NCBI GenBank assembly: GCA_964515405.1
Contig: CAZERD010000013.1
Coordinates: forward strand, 1 to 34,292
Direction of reading: 5' to 3'
DNA from: CAZERD01 sp964515405
GTDB taxonomy: Bacteria > Campylobacterota_A > Desulfurellia > Desulfurellales > CAZERD01
Length of the DNA: 34,292 nt
Shown here one piece after another: positions 14,917-23,310 of this stretch (within the stretch, counting starts at the first letter, position 1; each line of letters starts with the position of its first letter). The notes beneath the pieces are model-generated. The model saw only the letters and a list, made by a program, of their open reading frames with translations. It was not told the DNA's origin and did not search any database. A program made the position numbers and the translations under genes.

Positions 14917-15610
14917 ATTTTAACATCTCCTTCACATAGGTTTTTAGTTTTATAAGGGCCTTTGTCTTTATTTGAGATACCCTTGACTCGGTCTTTCCTA
15001 TAATATTAGCTATCTCTTTCATGGTCAAATTCTCGTAATAGTATAGCGATAGAACCAAAATCTCAACCTTCTCCAGCTTGGACAGACCATCCTTCAGCAC
15101 CCGTTGTATTTCCTTCTCTTCTATAGCGGATAGCGGATCCTTAACGCTCTTATTATGGATTACCGATATAAGAGGCACCTGGTCTTCAGTGGCCTCATCT
15201 ATGCTGAACATCGTTGAATTTGAAGCCTCTCTTATAACCCTATCAAACTCCTTTATATCCATATGAGCCTTCTCAGAAACCATCTCATCCGTAGGATTCA
15301 TGTTACCTTCCTTTATGAATGATTGATAAGCCCTAGCTATCATCTTCAACTTATCCCTCGAATATCTAGACATGGTATCCACAGAACGTAGCTTATCCAG
15401 AATAGCTCCCCTTATCTTAAGCATGGCATAGGATCTAAATTCTTCCTCGCTTCTGCTTCTATCCCATCTCTCAAAAGCCTTCAGAAGACCCATCATGCCT
15501 ATCTGAATAAAATCATCCTCTTCAAATCCCTCAGGCATCCTAACAACAATACGGTTTACCAATCTTTTAACTATGGGGTAATATTGCTCTACCAAATCTT
15601 CAAGTTTCAT
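14909..15610 (-). CDS. fliA: FliA/WhiG-family RNA polymerase sigma factor (sigma-28 type)
   Basis: 233 residues with the normal FliA layout. Region 2 reads VEQYYPIVKRLVNRIVVRMP ... DDFIQIGMMGLLKAFERWD ... RSYAMLKIRGAILDKLRS (about 8-75). Region 3 lies at about 80-130. Region 4 is the helix-turn-helix LTMKEIANIIGKTESRVSQIKTKALIKL (about 195-222). FliA normally directs late flagellar genes, but none are in this window; it sits instead downstream of ligA and a small membrane protein. No strong Shine-Dalgarno is seen. It probably depends on the upstream array for transcription. Confidence 0.9.
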   Translation of the reverse strand: MKLEDLVEQYYPIVKRLVNRIVVRMPEGFEEDDFIQIGMMGLLKAFERWDRSRSEEEFRSYAMLKIRGAILDKLRSVDTMSRYSRDKLKMIARAYQSFIKEGNMNPTDEMVSEKAHMDIKEFDRVIREASNSTMFSIDEATEDQVPLISVIHNKSVKDPLSAIEEKEIQRVLKDGLSKLEKVEILVLSLYYYENLTMKEIANIIGKTESRVSQIKTKALIKLKTYVKEMLKYD

Positions 15611-15622
15611 AGCAAATAGGCT

Positions 15623-15877
15623 CTATTCAGCTCCCTGCTCTGATTCTTCCTCACCTATCGGGCTCTTGTCCTTATTCTCTTTCATACTCACTACAACACC
15701 TAGAACAGAGCCAAATACCACCCCAATTATATAAAAAGCTATGGAAATAAGCACAGTCTTCAAAAAGGCCATAAGAAAAGGTGCATTACTCCAAGAGAAA
15801 ACAAGAATGCAGATAGCAACAGAAAGAAGAGCATAAACAGAGCCCAACCACCTGCTGTCTATTATATGGTCCCTCAT
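15623..15877 (-). CDS. Small two-helix membrane protein, function unknown
   Basis: 84 residues that I do not recognise. Two hydrophobic segments (about 11-29 and 34-62) are followed by an acidic, charged tail (MKENKDKSPIGEEESEQGAE). The start overlaps the ligA stop (ATGA), with GGGTGA a few bases before it, and fliA begins 12 bases after its stop. Its position just ahead of fliA suggests, but does not show, a link with motility or sigma regulation. Confidence 0.75.
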   Translation of the reverse strand: MRDHIIDSRWLGSVYALLSVAICILVFSWSNAPFLMAFLKTVLISIAFYIIGVVFGSVLGVVVSMKENKDKSPIGEEESEQGAE

Positions 15878-17874
15878 TTTTCACCCACGAGCTTCAAGAA
15901 ATCCTCTTCACTCAATATAGTCACCCCCGCCTCCAGGGCTTTCTTAAGCTTAGAACCAGGATTTTCCCCTACAACAAGGTAGTCCAACTTCTTACTCACA
16001 CTATCCCTGACTATACCCCCCTTGTTCCTCACAAGTTCCTTAGCTCTTTCCCTTGGTATTGAGAGTGTTCCCGTAAAAACAAAGCTCTTATTATAAACAT
16101 TATCATCAATCTTTTTCTCATCATCAACAAAATGCACACCCCTCTTGAACAAGTTCTCTATAGTTTCGATATTCTTCTTCTCCCCAAAAAATGCAATAAT
16201 ACTATTAGCTATCTCTTCTCCAACACCATCAACGGAAAGCAATTCCTCTATTGAAGCCTCTCTCAATCTTTCAATACTACCAAATCTCTGTGCCAACACT
16301 TCAGCCATAGCGCTCCCCACATGCCTTATTCCTAAAGCCACAAGAAATTTAGCAAAAGTCGTTCCTTTACTGCGCTCAACGGAAGAAAGAATATTCTCCG
16401 CAAGCTTTTCACCCATCCTATCAAGTTTCATTAGATCCACCTTGGTTAAAGCATACAAATCACTAACATCCTTCACTATACCCCTATCAACAAGCTGTTC
16501 TATGATCTTATCCCCAAGCCCAGATATATCCATGGCCTGCTTTGATACAAAGTGTTTTATGGACTCCTTTATCACAGCAGGACAATTAATATTGGTACAA
16601 ACATAATAAGCCCCATCCTTGGCTACCTCGGAATTACACACGGGACATCTATCAGGTATATGAAATTCCTTTTCACTCCCGGTTCTCCTGTCCTTTATCG
16701 AAGACACAATCTCTGGTATGACGTCACCTGCTCTTTTCACAAACACCCAATCCCCGATTCGTATATCCTTCTCCCTTATCTCATCTAAGGTATGAAGACT
16801 TGCTCTTGATACAACCACCCCTCCAACCTTGACTGGATCAAGAACAGCTACAGGGGTCAGTATACCAGTCCTTCCAACACTGACCAATATATCCCTGACT
16901 CTGGTCGTGGCCTGAACAGATTCAAATTTCAAGGCTACAGCAAATCTCGGTGCTTTAGCTGTGTACCCAAGAACTTTCTGCTTGTCAAAATCATTAACCT
17001 TAACCACCACGCCATCTATTTCATAATCCAACAATTCCCTTTTCTCTGATAGATTCCTGTAATACTCCAAGACCTCATCAATACCCCTGCACAGAGCATT
17101 TAAACTATTCACAGGAAAACCAAAACTCTTCAGCAATTCAAGAGACTCCCACTGAGTTCTAGGAGCATCACAGCCCCTAATCTCATGGAGATAGTAAACA
17201 AACATTCTCAATCTTCTCTTGGCTGTTTCCCTCGGATCAAGTTGACGTATAGAACCAGCAGCAGCATTTCTCGGATTAGCAAAAAGAGGCAGACCATCTT
17301 TAGCCCTCTGCCTGTTGAGCAGTTCAAAATCACCCTTCGTTATGATGGCTTCACCCTGAACATCCAGGTACTCCGGTGGAGAGTCAACAATTAGTTTAAG
17401 GGGGATATTCCTGATAGTTCTTACATTCTGAGTAACATCTTCCCCCACCCTACCATCTCCCCTTGTGGAGGCTAAAGAAAGCTCACCATTCTCATATATC
17501 ATGTTTATTGACAACCCATCAAGCTTTGGCTCAACTGTATAATCAATAGACTCAGTTGAAGCCATACCAAGCATTTTCTTTATCCGGGCATCGAATTCCC
17601 TAACCTCATACTCATCAAAAGCGTCTTCAAGGGAAAACATAGGGTGTTTATGTACCACCTTATTAAACTTGGACAAAACCCCACCACCAACTCTTTGAGT
17701 AGGAGAATTGGGATCAAAAAACTTTGGATGTTCCTCTTCAAGCCTTTTCAACCTCCTGAGCAACCTATCGTATTCACCATCAGAAATAACAGGATCATCA
17801 AGGACGTAATATCTGTAATTATGATAGTTTATCTCTCTCCTAAGTTTTTCAATCTCATCCTCGATAGAGTCCAT
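15874..17874 (-). CDS. ligA: NAD-dependent DNA ligase
   Basis: 666 residues, full length. The N-terminal Ia domain binds NAD (HNYRYYVLDDPVISDGEYD), and the adenylation domain has the AMP-accepting lysine in EPKLDG (K117). An OB-fold follows, then a four-cysteine zinc finger CPVC...CTNINC (about 410-430), helix-hairpin-helix repeats (about 440-570) and a C-terminal BRCT domain (SFVFTGTLSIPRERAKELV, about 590-666). The ATG at 17874 has AGGAGG nine bases upstream and matches the usual family start. It seals nicks in replication and repair. Its 5' end overlaps the upstream phosphoesterase gene by 46 bases. Confidence 0.97.
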   Translation of the reverse strand: MDSIEDEIEKLRREINYHNYRYYVLDDPVISDGEYDRLLRRLKRLEEEHPKFFDPNSPTQRVGGGVLSKFNKVVHKHPMFSLEDAFDEYEVREFDARIKKMLGMASTESIDYTVEPKLDGLSINMIYENGELSLASTRGDGRVGEDVTQNVRTIRNIPLKLIVDSPPEYLDVQGEAIITKGDFELLNRQRAKDGLPLFANPRNAAAGSIRQLDPRETAKRRLRMFVYYLHEIRGCDAPRTQWESLELLKSFGFPVNSLNALCRGIDEVLEYYRNLSEKRELLDYEIDGVVVKVNDFDKQKVLGYTAKAPRFAVALKFESVQATTRVRDILVSVGRTGILTPVAVLDPVKVGGVVVSRASLHTLDEIREKDIRIGDWVFVKRAGDVIPEIVSSIKDRRTGSEKEFHIPDRCPVCNSEVAKDGAYYVCTNINCPAVIKESIKHFVSKQAMDISGLGDKIIEQLVDRGIVKDVSDLYALTKVDLMKLDRMGEKLAENILSSVERSKGTTFAKFLVALGIRHVGSAMAEVLAQRFGSIERLREASIEELLSVDGVGEEIANSIIAFFGEKKNIETIENLFKRGVHFVDDEKKIDDNVYNKSFVFTGTLSIPRERAKELVRNKGGIVRDSVSKKLDYLVVGENPGSKLKKALEAGVTILSEEDFLKLVGEK

Positions 17875-18578
17875 ATCCTATTTCCTCCTCTGTAAAACTG
17901 GAATCCATAATCAGAATCATATATCACAAACTCCTCATTGCCCAAGTATGCACCTGTGTTGATGTAAACACCTTTTTCCATTTCTACACACCTCATGGTG
18001 TGCGAATGGGCCAACATAACAACATCAATACCCCCCCCACAAAGTGCAGAAGCAGCAAATCGTAACATGGCTCTATCACACCTACTACATCCGTGGTACC
18101 CTCCTCTCGCCCTGCTCCAGGAAGAAATAAAACGAGACAAACCCAACAGTACTATGGGAGATATATGCCCCAGCACCCTCAAAGATACAGAATTCTTCAC
18201 AAAACCCCTGAAGATAGCATACCCTCTATCGGTTTTATCCACAGTATCTCCATGAGACATATAAATCCTGACTCCATCAACAATATCAATAATCCAATCA
18301 TTAACCACCCTAACATTAACGATCCTTCTTATCCTGTTAAGGAGATACTCATGATTCCCTTCAAACATATAGACCTTACATTTGGAGGAAACAACCTCAA
18401 TCGCGTTCAGAAGCTTCAGATGATGCCTGTACACTCCACTACCGTAACCAAAATAAAATTCAAACAGGTCACCCAGCACGTAAATCCTGTCACATCTGTG
18501 GTACTCGGCAAACAGCAGATTTATCAAACCATCACCACAAAGAGGATAATGGGCATCCGAAACAAAGAGAGCTCTCAT
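17829..18578 (-). CDS. LpxH-like UDP-2,3-diacylglucosamine hydrolase (metallophosphoesterase)
   Basis: 249 residues from the ATG at 18578. Calcineurin-like metal-binding motifs are in order: SDAH (D8, H10), GDLFEF (D37), GNHE (N75, H76), SHGD and AHSHT. The GDLFEFYFGYGS stretch and an arginine-rich helical insertion (about 165-190, with two cysteines) resemble LpxH, which cleaves UDP-diacylglucosamine to lipid X in lipid A synthesis at the inner membrane. An LpxH2-like or other UDP-sugar hydrolase role is possible. The start is uncertain: no good ribosome site precedes 18578, and a TTG overlapping the upstream stop (TTGA) is an alternative. Confidence 0.8.
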   Translation of the reverse strand: MRALFVSDAHYPLCGDGLINLLFAEYHRCDRIYVLGDLFEFYFGYGSGVYRHHLKLLNAIEVVSSKCKVYMFEGNHEYLLNRIRRIVNVRVVNDWIIDIVDGVRIYMSHGDTVDKTDRGYAIFRGFVKNSVSLRVLGHISPIVLLGLSRFISSWSRARGGYHGCSRCDRAMLRFAASALCGGGIDVVMLAHSHTMRCVEMEKGVYINTGAYLGNEEFVIYDSDYGFQFYRGGNRIWTLSRMRLKNLGER

Positions 18579-18589
18579 TTCACAGAGGT

Positions 18590-19231
18590 TCAACCCTTCG
18601 AAAATATATCCCACACTCTCTTCAACACAGAGGTGGACCTCTTTTCCAACTCTACTGCTTTTTGAGAGGCTACACGATGACTCGAGTCTATCTTCAACAC
18701 ATCTCTGTACATAGAGAGCGCCGTCTTCTCAAGTCCAACCTTCTCATATATCCACGCCATCTTTAAAAGAGCATTTATATTCCACGGATTTTTACTCATA
18801 ACCTCTCTAAAATAAGAAAGAGCTCTATGGTATTCACCCTTCCTAAGATGAGCAACACCGAGCATATAATCCGTCTTTTCACTTCCACCATCCATATTCC
18901 TCAATACATAAAGCGTTGAAATAGCTGATGTCAAATCATCTTTCTCAATAAACTCGCTCGCCTTCCTATACAGATAATAAACGTATGCTTCCTCTTCGTT
19001 GGAAGTGCTATTACCTCCTGATCTCAAATCTTTCGCGTCTCCAGACTCCAAAGAAGATTTCAGTACACTGTACGCCCATGTAATCTCCGCAAACTTCTTC
19101 CCCATTCTTATCCGATCTTCCTCATTGTCAGCTTTATCTGGATGATACACCTTTGCCAGTTCATAAAAAGTCCTCTTTAACTCCTCCGGAGAAACCCCAG
19201 GAGAAACATTCAACACTTTATATGGATTCAC
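18590..19231 (-). CDS. J-domain protein with C-terminal TPR repeats
   Basis: 213 residues. An N-terminal J domain (1-65, MNPYKVLNVSPGVSPEELKRTF) has the HPD triad at 30-32, so it should stimulate DnaK. There is no Gly/Phe region, zinc domain or substrate domain of true DnaJ. Instead the rest (about 85-200) forms tetratricopeptide-type helices (YMLGVAHLRKGEYHRALSYF; NALLKMAWIYEKVGLEKTALSMY). A specialised co-chaperone is likely. The GTG start overlaps the sigma factor stop (GTGA), and AGGGGGT lies just before it, so the two are probably co-translated. Confidence 0.86.
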   Translation of the reverse strand: MNPYKVLNVSPGVSPEELKRTFYELAKVYHPDKADNEEDRIRMGKKFAEITWAYSVLKSSLESGDAKDLRSGGNSTSNEEEAYVYYLYRKASEFIEKDDLTSAISTLYVLRNMDGGSEKTDYMLGVAHLRKGEYHRALSYFREVMSKNPWNINALLKMAWIYEKVGLEKTALSMYRDVLKIDSSHRVASQKAVELEKRSTSVLKRVWDIFSKG

Positions 19232-20094
19232 CGATACCCCCTGAGCTTCTTTCTTATCTTTCTTATGGTTTCATTTTCCAATTGCCTGACACGCTCTTTA
19301 CTGATATTGTACATTTCCCCTATCTCCTGAAGGGTCCTCTTTTTACCATCAATTAGACCATATCTGAGCACAATAATGTTTCTTTCTCTCTCAGGCAACT
19401 CGTCCAGGATCCTTTTCACATCCTCTATCATCGACTCCTTGATGTAATGATCCTCTAAAGATTCTGTTGAGCTACTCAAAATCTCAGTTGGAGAATAGTA
19501 ATTATCTGGATCATCCGTGAGATTCCTATCCAGAGAGTCCACCCTGTATCTAAACTCATTAACCTTTTTTATTTCCCTCTCCGACATATTAGTGGCTCTT
19601 GAAAGTTCCTCTGTAAGAGGGGACCTATTGAACTTTTCAAAATACAGATTCTTCACATTCTCAAGCTTCTTTATCTTGCTCTTCGTCTTTATAGGAACCT
19701 TTATAGGCCCAGATTGCTCCACCAGATACTTTATAATGTAATTCTTTATCCACCATGCAGCATAAGAAAGAAACTTAACGTTCTTGTCAGGATCAAATTT
19801 CTTAGCAGCATATATCAAACCAAGATTACCTTCATTTATCAAATCCATCAAGGATACATCAGAATGCTTGTATCTCTGAGCTATATTTACCACAAACCTG
19901 AGATTATGCTTTATAAGCTTATCAACGGCCTCTTTATCTTTCTTCTTCATCCTTTCGCATAATTCTCTTTCTTCTTCCTCACTCAACACTGGAATCTTAC
20001 TCACATATTCAAGATATTCAGAAAGCTGATCCCTGACTCCAGCCTCTTCATGCTTGGTGTTTATACCCGCGATCTTCAAATTTTCACTTTCCAT
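19228..20094 (-). CDS. Sigma-70 family RNA polymerase sigma factor (RpoD/RpoS-like, no region 1.1)
   Basis: 288 residues. Region 1.2 (LSEYLEYVSKIPVLSEEEERELCERM, about 24-50) is followed by region 2 (NLRFVVNIAQRYKHSDVSLMDLINEGNLGLI ... FLSYAAWWIKNYIIKYL, about 63-125), region 3 (about 130-190) and region 4 with a helix-turn-helix (RTLQEIGEMYNISKERVRQLENETIRKIRKKL, about 254-285). It is too short for the usual primary sigma and lacks region 1.1, so a group 2 or heat-shock-type alternative sigma is likely. Its coupling to a J-domain protein would fit a stress role, as an inference. AGAGGA lies six bases before the ATG, which overlaps cysS by 19 bases. Confidence 0.88.
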   Translation of the reverse strand: MESENLKIAGINTKHEEAGVRDQLSEYLEYVSKIPVLSEEEERELCERMKKKDKEAVDKLIKHNLRFVVNIAQRYKHSDVSLMDLINEGNLGLIYAAKKFDPDKNVKFLSYAAWWIKNYIIKYLVEQSGPIKVPIKTKSKIKKLENVKNLYFEKFNRSPLTEELSRATNMSEREIKKVNEFRYRVDSLDRNLTDDPDNYYSPTEILSSSTESLEDHYIKESMIEDVKRILDELPERERNIIVLRYGLIDGKKRTLQEIGEMYNISKERVRQLENETIRKIRKKLRGYR

Positions 20095-21506
20095 ACAGTT
20101 CCTCTTCTTGTGTCCTCAAGTATAACACCCCTCCTCATAAGTTCTTCCCTTATCCTATCAGCTTCCTGAAAGTTCCTTTCCTCCCTTGCCTTGGCCCTCT
20201 TCTCTATCATGCTCTCAACCCAATCCACATCCACACCGCCCTTCGTGAACCACCTACGGGGATCACTCCCGAACACACCAAGGACAGAAGCGATCTTATC
20301 CAGCCCACCAAAAAACGTCCTTGATATGTTTTCATCACAGGGCTTACTATCCCTGTCACATCTATCAAGATAGATATTAAACCTTTTGACAACTGAGAAA
20401 ATATCACCTATAGCCTTCGGAGTGTTAAAATCGTAATCCATAGACTCATCAAAGACAGCCACCATATTTTCAACAACTTCCATAAGCCCCCCATCCTCCA
20501 GGGGAGTGTTACTACTTTTGGGAAAATCCATTAGCCTCATTTTAAAATTGTAGAACCTATTAAGAGCTTCCCTTGAGGCTTTTAACAAATCAAAAGAGAA
20601 GTCAACAGGGTTCCTGTAGTGCGTAAGAAGAAGAAAATACCTCAACACCTCACCATCAAACTCCCTAAGAATATCCCTTATCGTAAAGAAGTTACCCAGC
20701 GATTTACTCATCTTTTCCCTACCAACCCTGACAAAACCATTGTGCACCCAATACCTTACAAACTCTGTCCCACTGGCCGCTTCACTCTGTGCTATCTCAT
20801 TCTCATGATGAGGAAATATCAAATCTTCCCCTCCACCATGTATATCAAACGATTCACCCAAATACTTCATACTCATAGCAGAGCATTCTATATGCCAACC
20901 GGGCCTACCATTACCCCACGGAGATTCCCAGTACGGCTCTTCCCCCTGGGAGGCTTTCCATAGCGCAAAATCAAGCGGATCTCTTTTCTTGTCTCCCGGC
21001 TCAATTCTCGCCCCCACTTTAAGCTCCTCAATATTCTTACCCGAAAGCTTTCCATATTCTCCAAACTTTGACACGCTATAATAAACATCACCACCCGCAA
21101 CATAAGCATAGCCTTTCTCCACAAGCTTTCTTATCAGTTCCACAATCTCTTTAATGTGTTTAGTAGCCCGAGGTTCAACATCCGGCCTCTGCACACCTAT
21201 AGCATCCATATCAACGTAGTACTCACGGATATATCTCTCCGCTATTTCATCAGTCTCAACACCCTCTTTCCTTGCTCTGTCTATTATCTTGTCATCCACA
21301 TCCGTAAAGTTCTTAACAAATGTTACATCATAACCCTTATGCTTCAGGTAGCGATAAATGACATCAAAAACAACGGCACTGCGAGCATGACCCACATGAC
21401 ACATATCATACACTGTAACACCACACACATACATTCCAACCTTATTACCCTGCAGTGGTTTGAACTCCACAAGTCTCTTGGCCTTCGTATCGTATATCCT
21501 CAGCAT
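20076..21506 (-). CDS. cysS: Cysteinyl-tRNA synthetase
   Basis: 476 residues. The class I signature is present as H37-V-G-H40, and KMSKS is near 273. Zinc ligands include C28 (MYVCGVTVYD), the cysteine of HIECSAMSMKYLG and the histidine of FPHHENEIAQSEA. VKNFTDVDDKII is the standard active-site segment. It charges tRNA-Cys with cysteine. The start is three bases after the LysM gene stop with GAGGT in front. The C-terminal anticodon-binding part (ERNFQEADRIREELMRRGVILEDT) is intact. Confidence 0.97.
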   Translation of the reverse strand: MLRIYDTKAKRLVEFKPLQGNKVGMYVCGVTVYDMCHVGHARSAVVFDVIYRYLKHKGYDVTFVKNFTDVDDKIIDRARKEGVETDEIAERYIREYYVDMDAIGVQRPDVEPRATKHIKEIVELIRKLVEKGYAYVAGGDVYYSVSKFGEYGKLSGKNIEELKVGARIEPGDKKRDPLDFALWKASQGEEPYWESPWGNGRPGWHIECSAMSMKYLGESFDIHGGGEDLIFPHHENEIAQSEAASGTEFVRYWVHNGFVRVGREKMSKSLGNFFTIRDILREFDGEVLRYFLLLTHYRNPVDFSFDLLKASREALNRFYNFKMRLMDFPKSSNTPLEDGGLMEVVENMVAVFDESMDYDFNTPKAIGDIFSVVKRFNIYLDRCDRDSKPCDENISRTFFGGLDKIASVLGVFGSDPRRWFTKGGVDVDWVESMIEKRAKAREERNFQEADRIREELMRRGVILEDTRRGTVWKVKI

Positions 21507-21509
21507 ACC

Positions 21510-22493
21510 CTACCTCAAGACATACTTATGAAAGCAATCCATCACTTCCTTAACCTCATTAACATGCGAAAACACCATAACATACTTATCATACTGACCC
21601 GTCACATAGCCCTTTACAATAGGCACATTACCAGGTACCCCATCCACAACCCTACCAACCTCAACAAACTTGCCTGTTATATACCCAACAGGATGGGAGA
21701 GCTTGAGCAAGAAATAATACCCATCATTACCTGCAAGGTCATAATTCAACACTGATACACACTTCACCACAACATTTCCAACGCTTATACCATCCTTCCC
21801 TGTGATTTCCACATATGGGTATACAGGCGAAACAATATCTTTATAAGAAACACCATCGCTTTCATCCATGACCCTTGCCCAATAGCCTCCCGCAACTCTT
21901 TTAAACACCACAGCAGAGGCTATAGGCACAAACGGAATTACATGAGTCCTCTTTCCGAAAAATCTGAGATAGTCCAATTTTCTATAAACATACACCACAG
22001 GTGGAACAACCTTACTCGTTCTTATGAAAAACTTATCCCCCACAACTAAATGAGGATGATTAAACTTGTCATACGCTATTTTTCCTATGGAAAAATCCTC
22101 CCTCAAATAACCGCAATAACCCGTACCACATTTACCATAAAACACATGCTCTCCCGAGTTGTACCACACCACAGTATCCAGAAAAATAGGAAATCCAACT
22201 CTCCTCTTCCTATTCTGCTTCATAGTATGCTTAGGTTGAGGTTTAACGCCACTCATAAGAACAAGCCCACGCTTGCTTATCCAGAGGACCTCTCCCGGAA
22301 ATATCAGATTAGGATCATTTATGTACGTATTGTTATGCCAAACCTTACCCCATAGAGACGGATTCTTATAGTATCTGGTTGAAATATTCCAAAGAGTGTC
22401 CATAGGCTTCACAATATAATACTTCTCGGAAGCCCACACGCTTGTACTCAAAAACACAACAAACAAAAAAAGCAAAACCAGTAGTTTCTTCAT
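21510..22493 (-). CDS. Secreted LysM-domain protein
   Basis: 327 residues. A signal peptide (MKKLLVLLFLFVVFLSTSVWA) is followed by one LysM domain (YYIVKPMDTLWNISTRYYKNPSLWGKVW ... FPGEVLWI, about 25-72), which binds peptidoglycan. The remaining about 250 residues contain repeated beta-rich segments with no family I can name. It is periplasmic. It starts with a strong GGAGAGAGGGG site and overlaps the upstream CpoB-like gene (ATGA), so it is likely co-produced with that envelope protein. Confidence 0.85.
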   Translation of the reverse strand: MKKLLVLLFLFVVFLSTSVWASEKYYIVKPMDTLWNISTRYYKNPSLWGKVWHNNTYINDPNLIFPGEVLWISKRGLVLMSGVKPQPKHTMKQNRKRRVGFPIFLDTVVWYNSGEHVFYGKCGTGYCGYLREDFSIGKIAYDKFNHPHLVVGDKFFIRTSKVVPPVVYVYRKLDYLRFFGKRTHVIPFVPIASAVVFKRVAGGYWARVMDESDGVSYKDIVSPVYPYVEITGKDGISVGNVVVKCVSVLNYDLAGNDGYYFLLKLSHPVGYITGKFVEVGRVVDGVPGNVPIVKGYVTGQYDKYVMVFSHVNEVKEVMDCFHKYVLR

Positions 22494-23254
22494 CCCCTCT
22501 CTCCTATCAACTCGTTTAGTTTTCTTAAATACACACTATCCGGAAACCTGTCTTTCATCCTTGTCATATAGAACCTGGCACTTTTAATATCCTTCCACTT
22601 CTTAACGTATATTAACCCAAGCAGATACATGGCTGCATCACTTTTGCCACCACGGGCCACAGGTTTATCAGGCTGAACCCTTAAGCATTCTTTAAGCATA
22701 TCAACAGCTTTATCCAGTTTCCCAAGGTGCATATACACATCACCCAACCAGAACAGGGCATGAGCATAGAATTCCTTTCCCTTATTATGCCTTATAAAAT
22801 CAACGAAAACCTTTTCAGCTTCCCTATACTTCCCCGAAAAAAACAGAGAAACACCTCTATGATACATATTCATCCAATCAGCGTTAGTACCTCCATCTTC
22901 TTTCTTAACAGTAACAGTATCTGAACGCACAAGCTTTACTTCCCCCGTGCTACGCTTCACCACAGACTTCTCCTTTAGGAGTGAAGCGGGTGGGATACCG
23001 CTAAAATTGAAATTCTCCCTTTCCTTCTTCAGTTTTTTCTTTATCTTCTCAATCTCAAGATGAATGCTCACTACCTCGCGCTTAACGTTCAGTATGGCTT
23101 TCCTATTTTTAGTTACCTCATTCCCCAGATGTTTTACACGTTCGTTAAGCACCACATATCTTTTTTCCAAATTCTCATAACGTTTCTCATTCCCAAAGGT
23201 GCACGAATATAAAAACATCCCTATAAATACATATAGAAAAAACTTCCTATCCAA
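22490..23254 (-). CDS. CpoB/YbgF-like TPR lipoprotein
   Basis: 254 residues from the ATG at 23254 (AAGGG nine bases upstream); a longer in-frame TTG at 23287 is less likely. The N-terminus MLDRKFFLYVFIGMFLYSC ends in a lipobox (L-Y-S-C19), so a lipoprotein is predicted. A charged coiled coil (about 28-80) and a linker are followed by C-terminal TPR repeats (YHRGVSLFFSGKYREAEKVF; ALFWLGDVYMHLGKLDKAVDML). This layout matches CpoB/YbgF, which coordinates cell-wall synthesis with Tol-Pal outer-membrane constriction. No tol or pal genes are nearby; its partner here is the LysM protein. Confidence 0.8.
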   Translation of the reverse strand: MDRKFFLYVFIGMFLYSCTFGNEKRYENLEKRYVVLNERVKHLGNEVTKNRKAILNVKREVVSIHLEIEKIKKKLKKERENFNFSGIPPASLLKEKSVVKRSTGEVKLVRSDTVTVKKEDGGTNADWMNMYHRGVSLFFSGKYREAEKVFVDFIRHNKGKEFYAHALFWLGDVYMHLGKLDKAVDMLKECLRVQPDKPVARGGKSDAAMYLLGLIYVKKWKDIKSARFYMTRMKDRFPDSVYLRKLNELIGERG

Positions 23255-23310
23255 CATGTCCAAAAACCCTTTTATTATATTAAACAATTACGAGGATTGC
23301 AATCTGTAAA

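Noticed and set aside
14909..15610. FliA-type gene as WhiG or a sporulation sigma factor
   Set aside because: The envelope genes indicate a Gram-negative host, and the sequence fits the general FliA pattern without sporulation context.
18093..18665. Plus-strand frame of 190 codons opposite the lpxH-like gene
   Set aside because: Antisense to catalytic motifs on the minus strand; composition is not protein-like.
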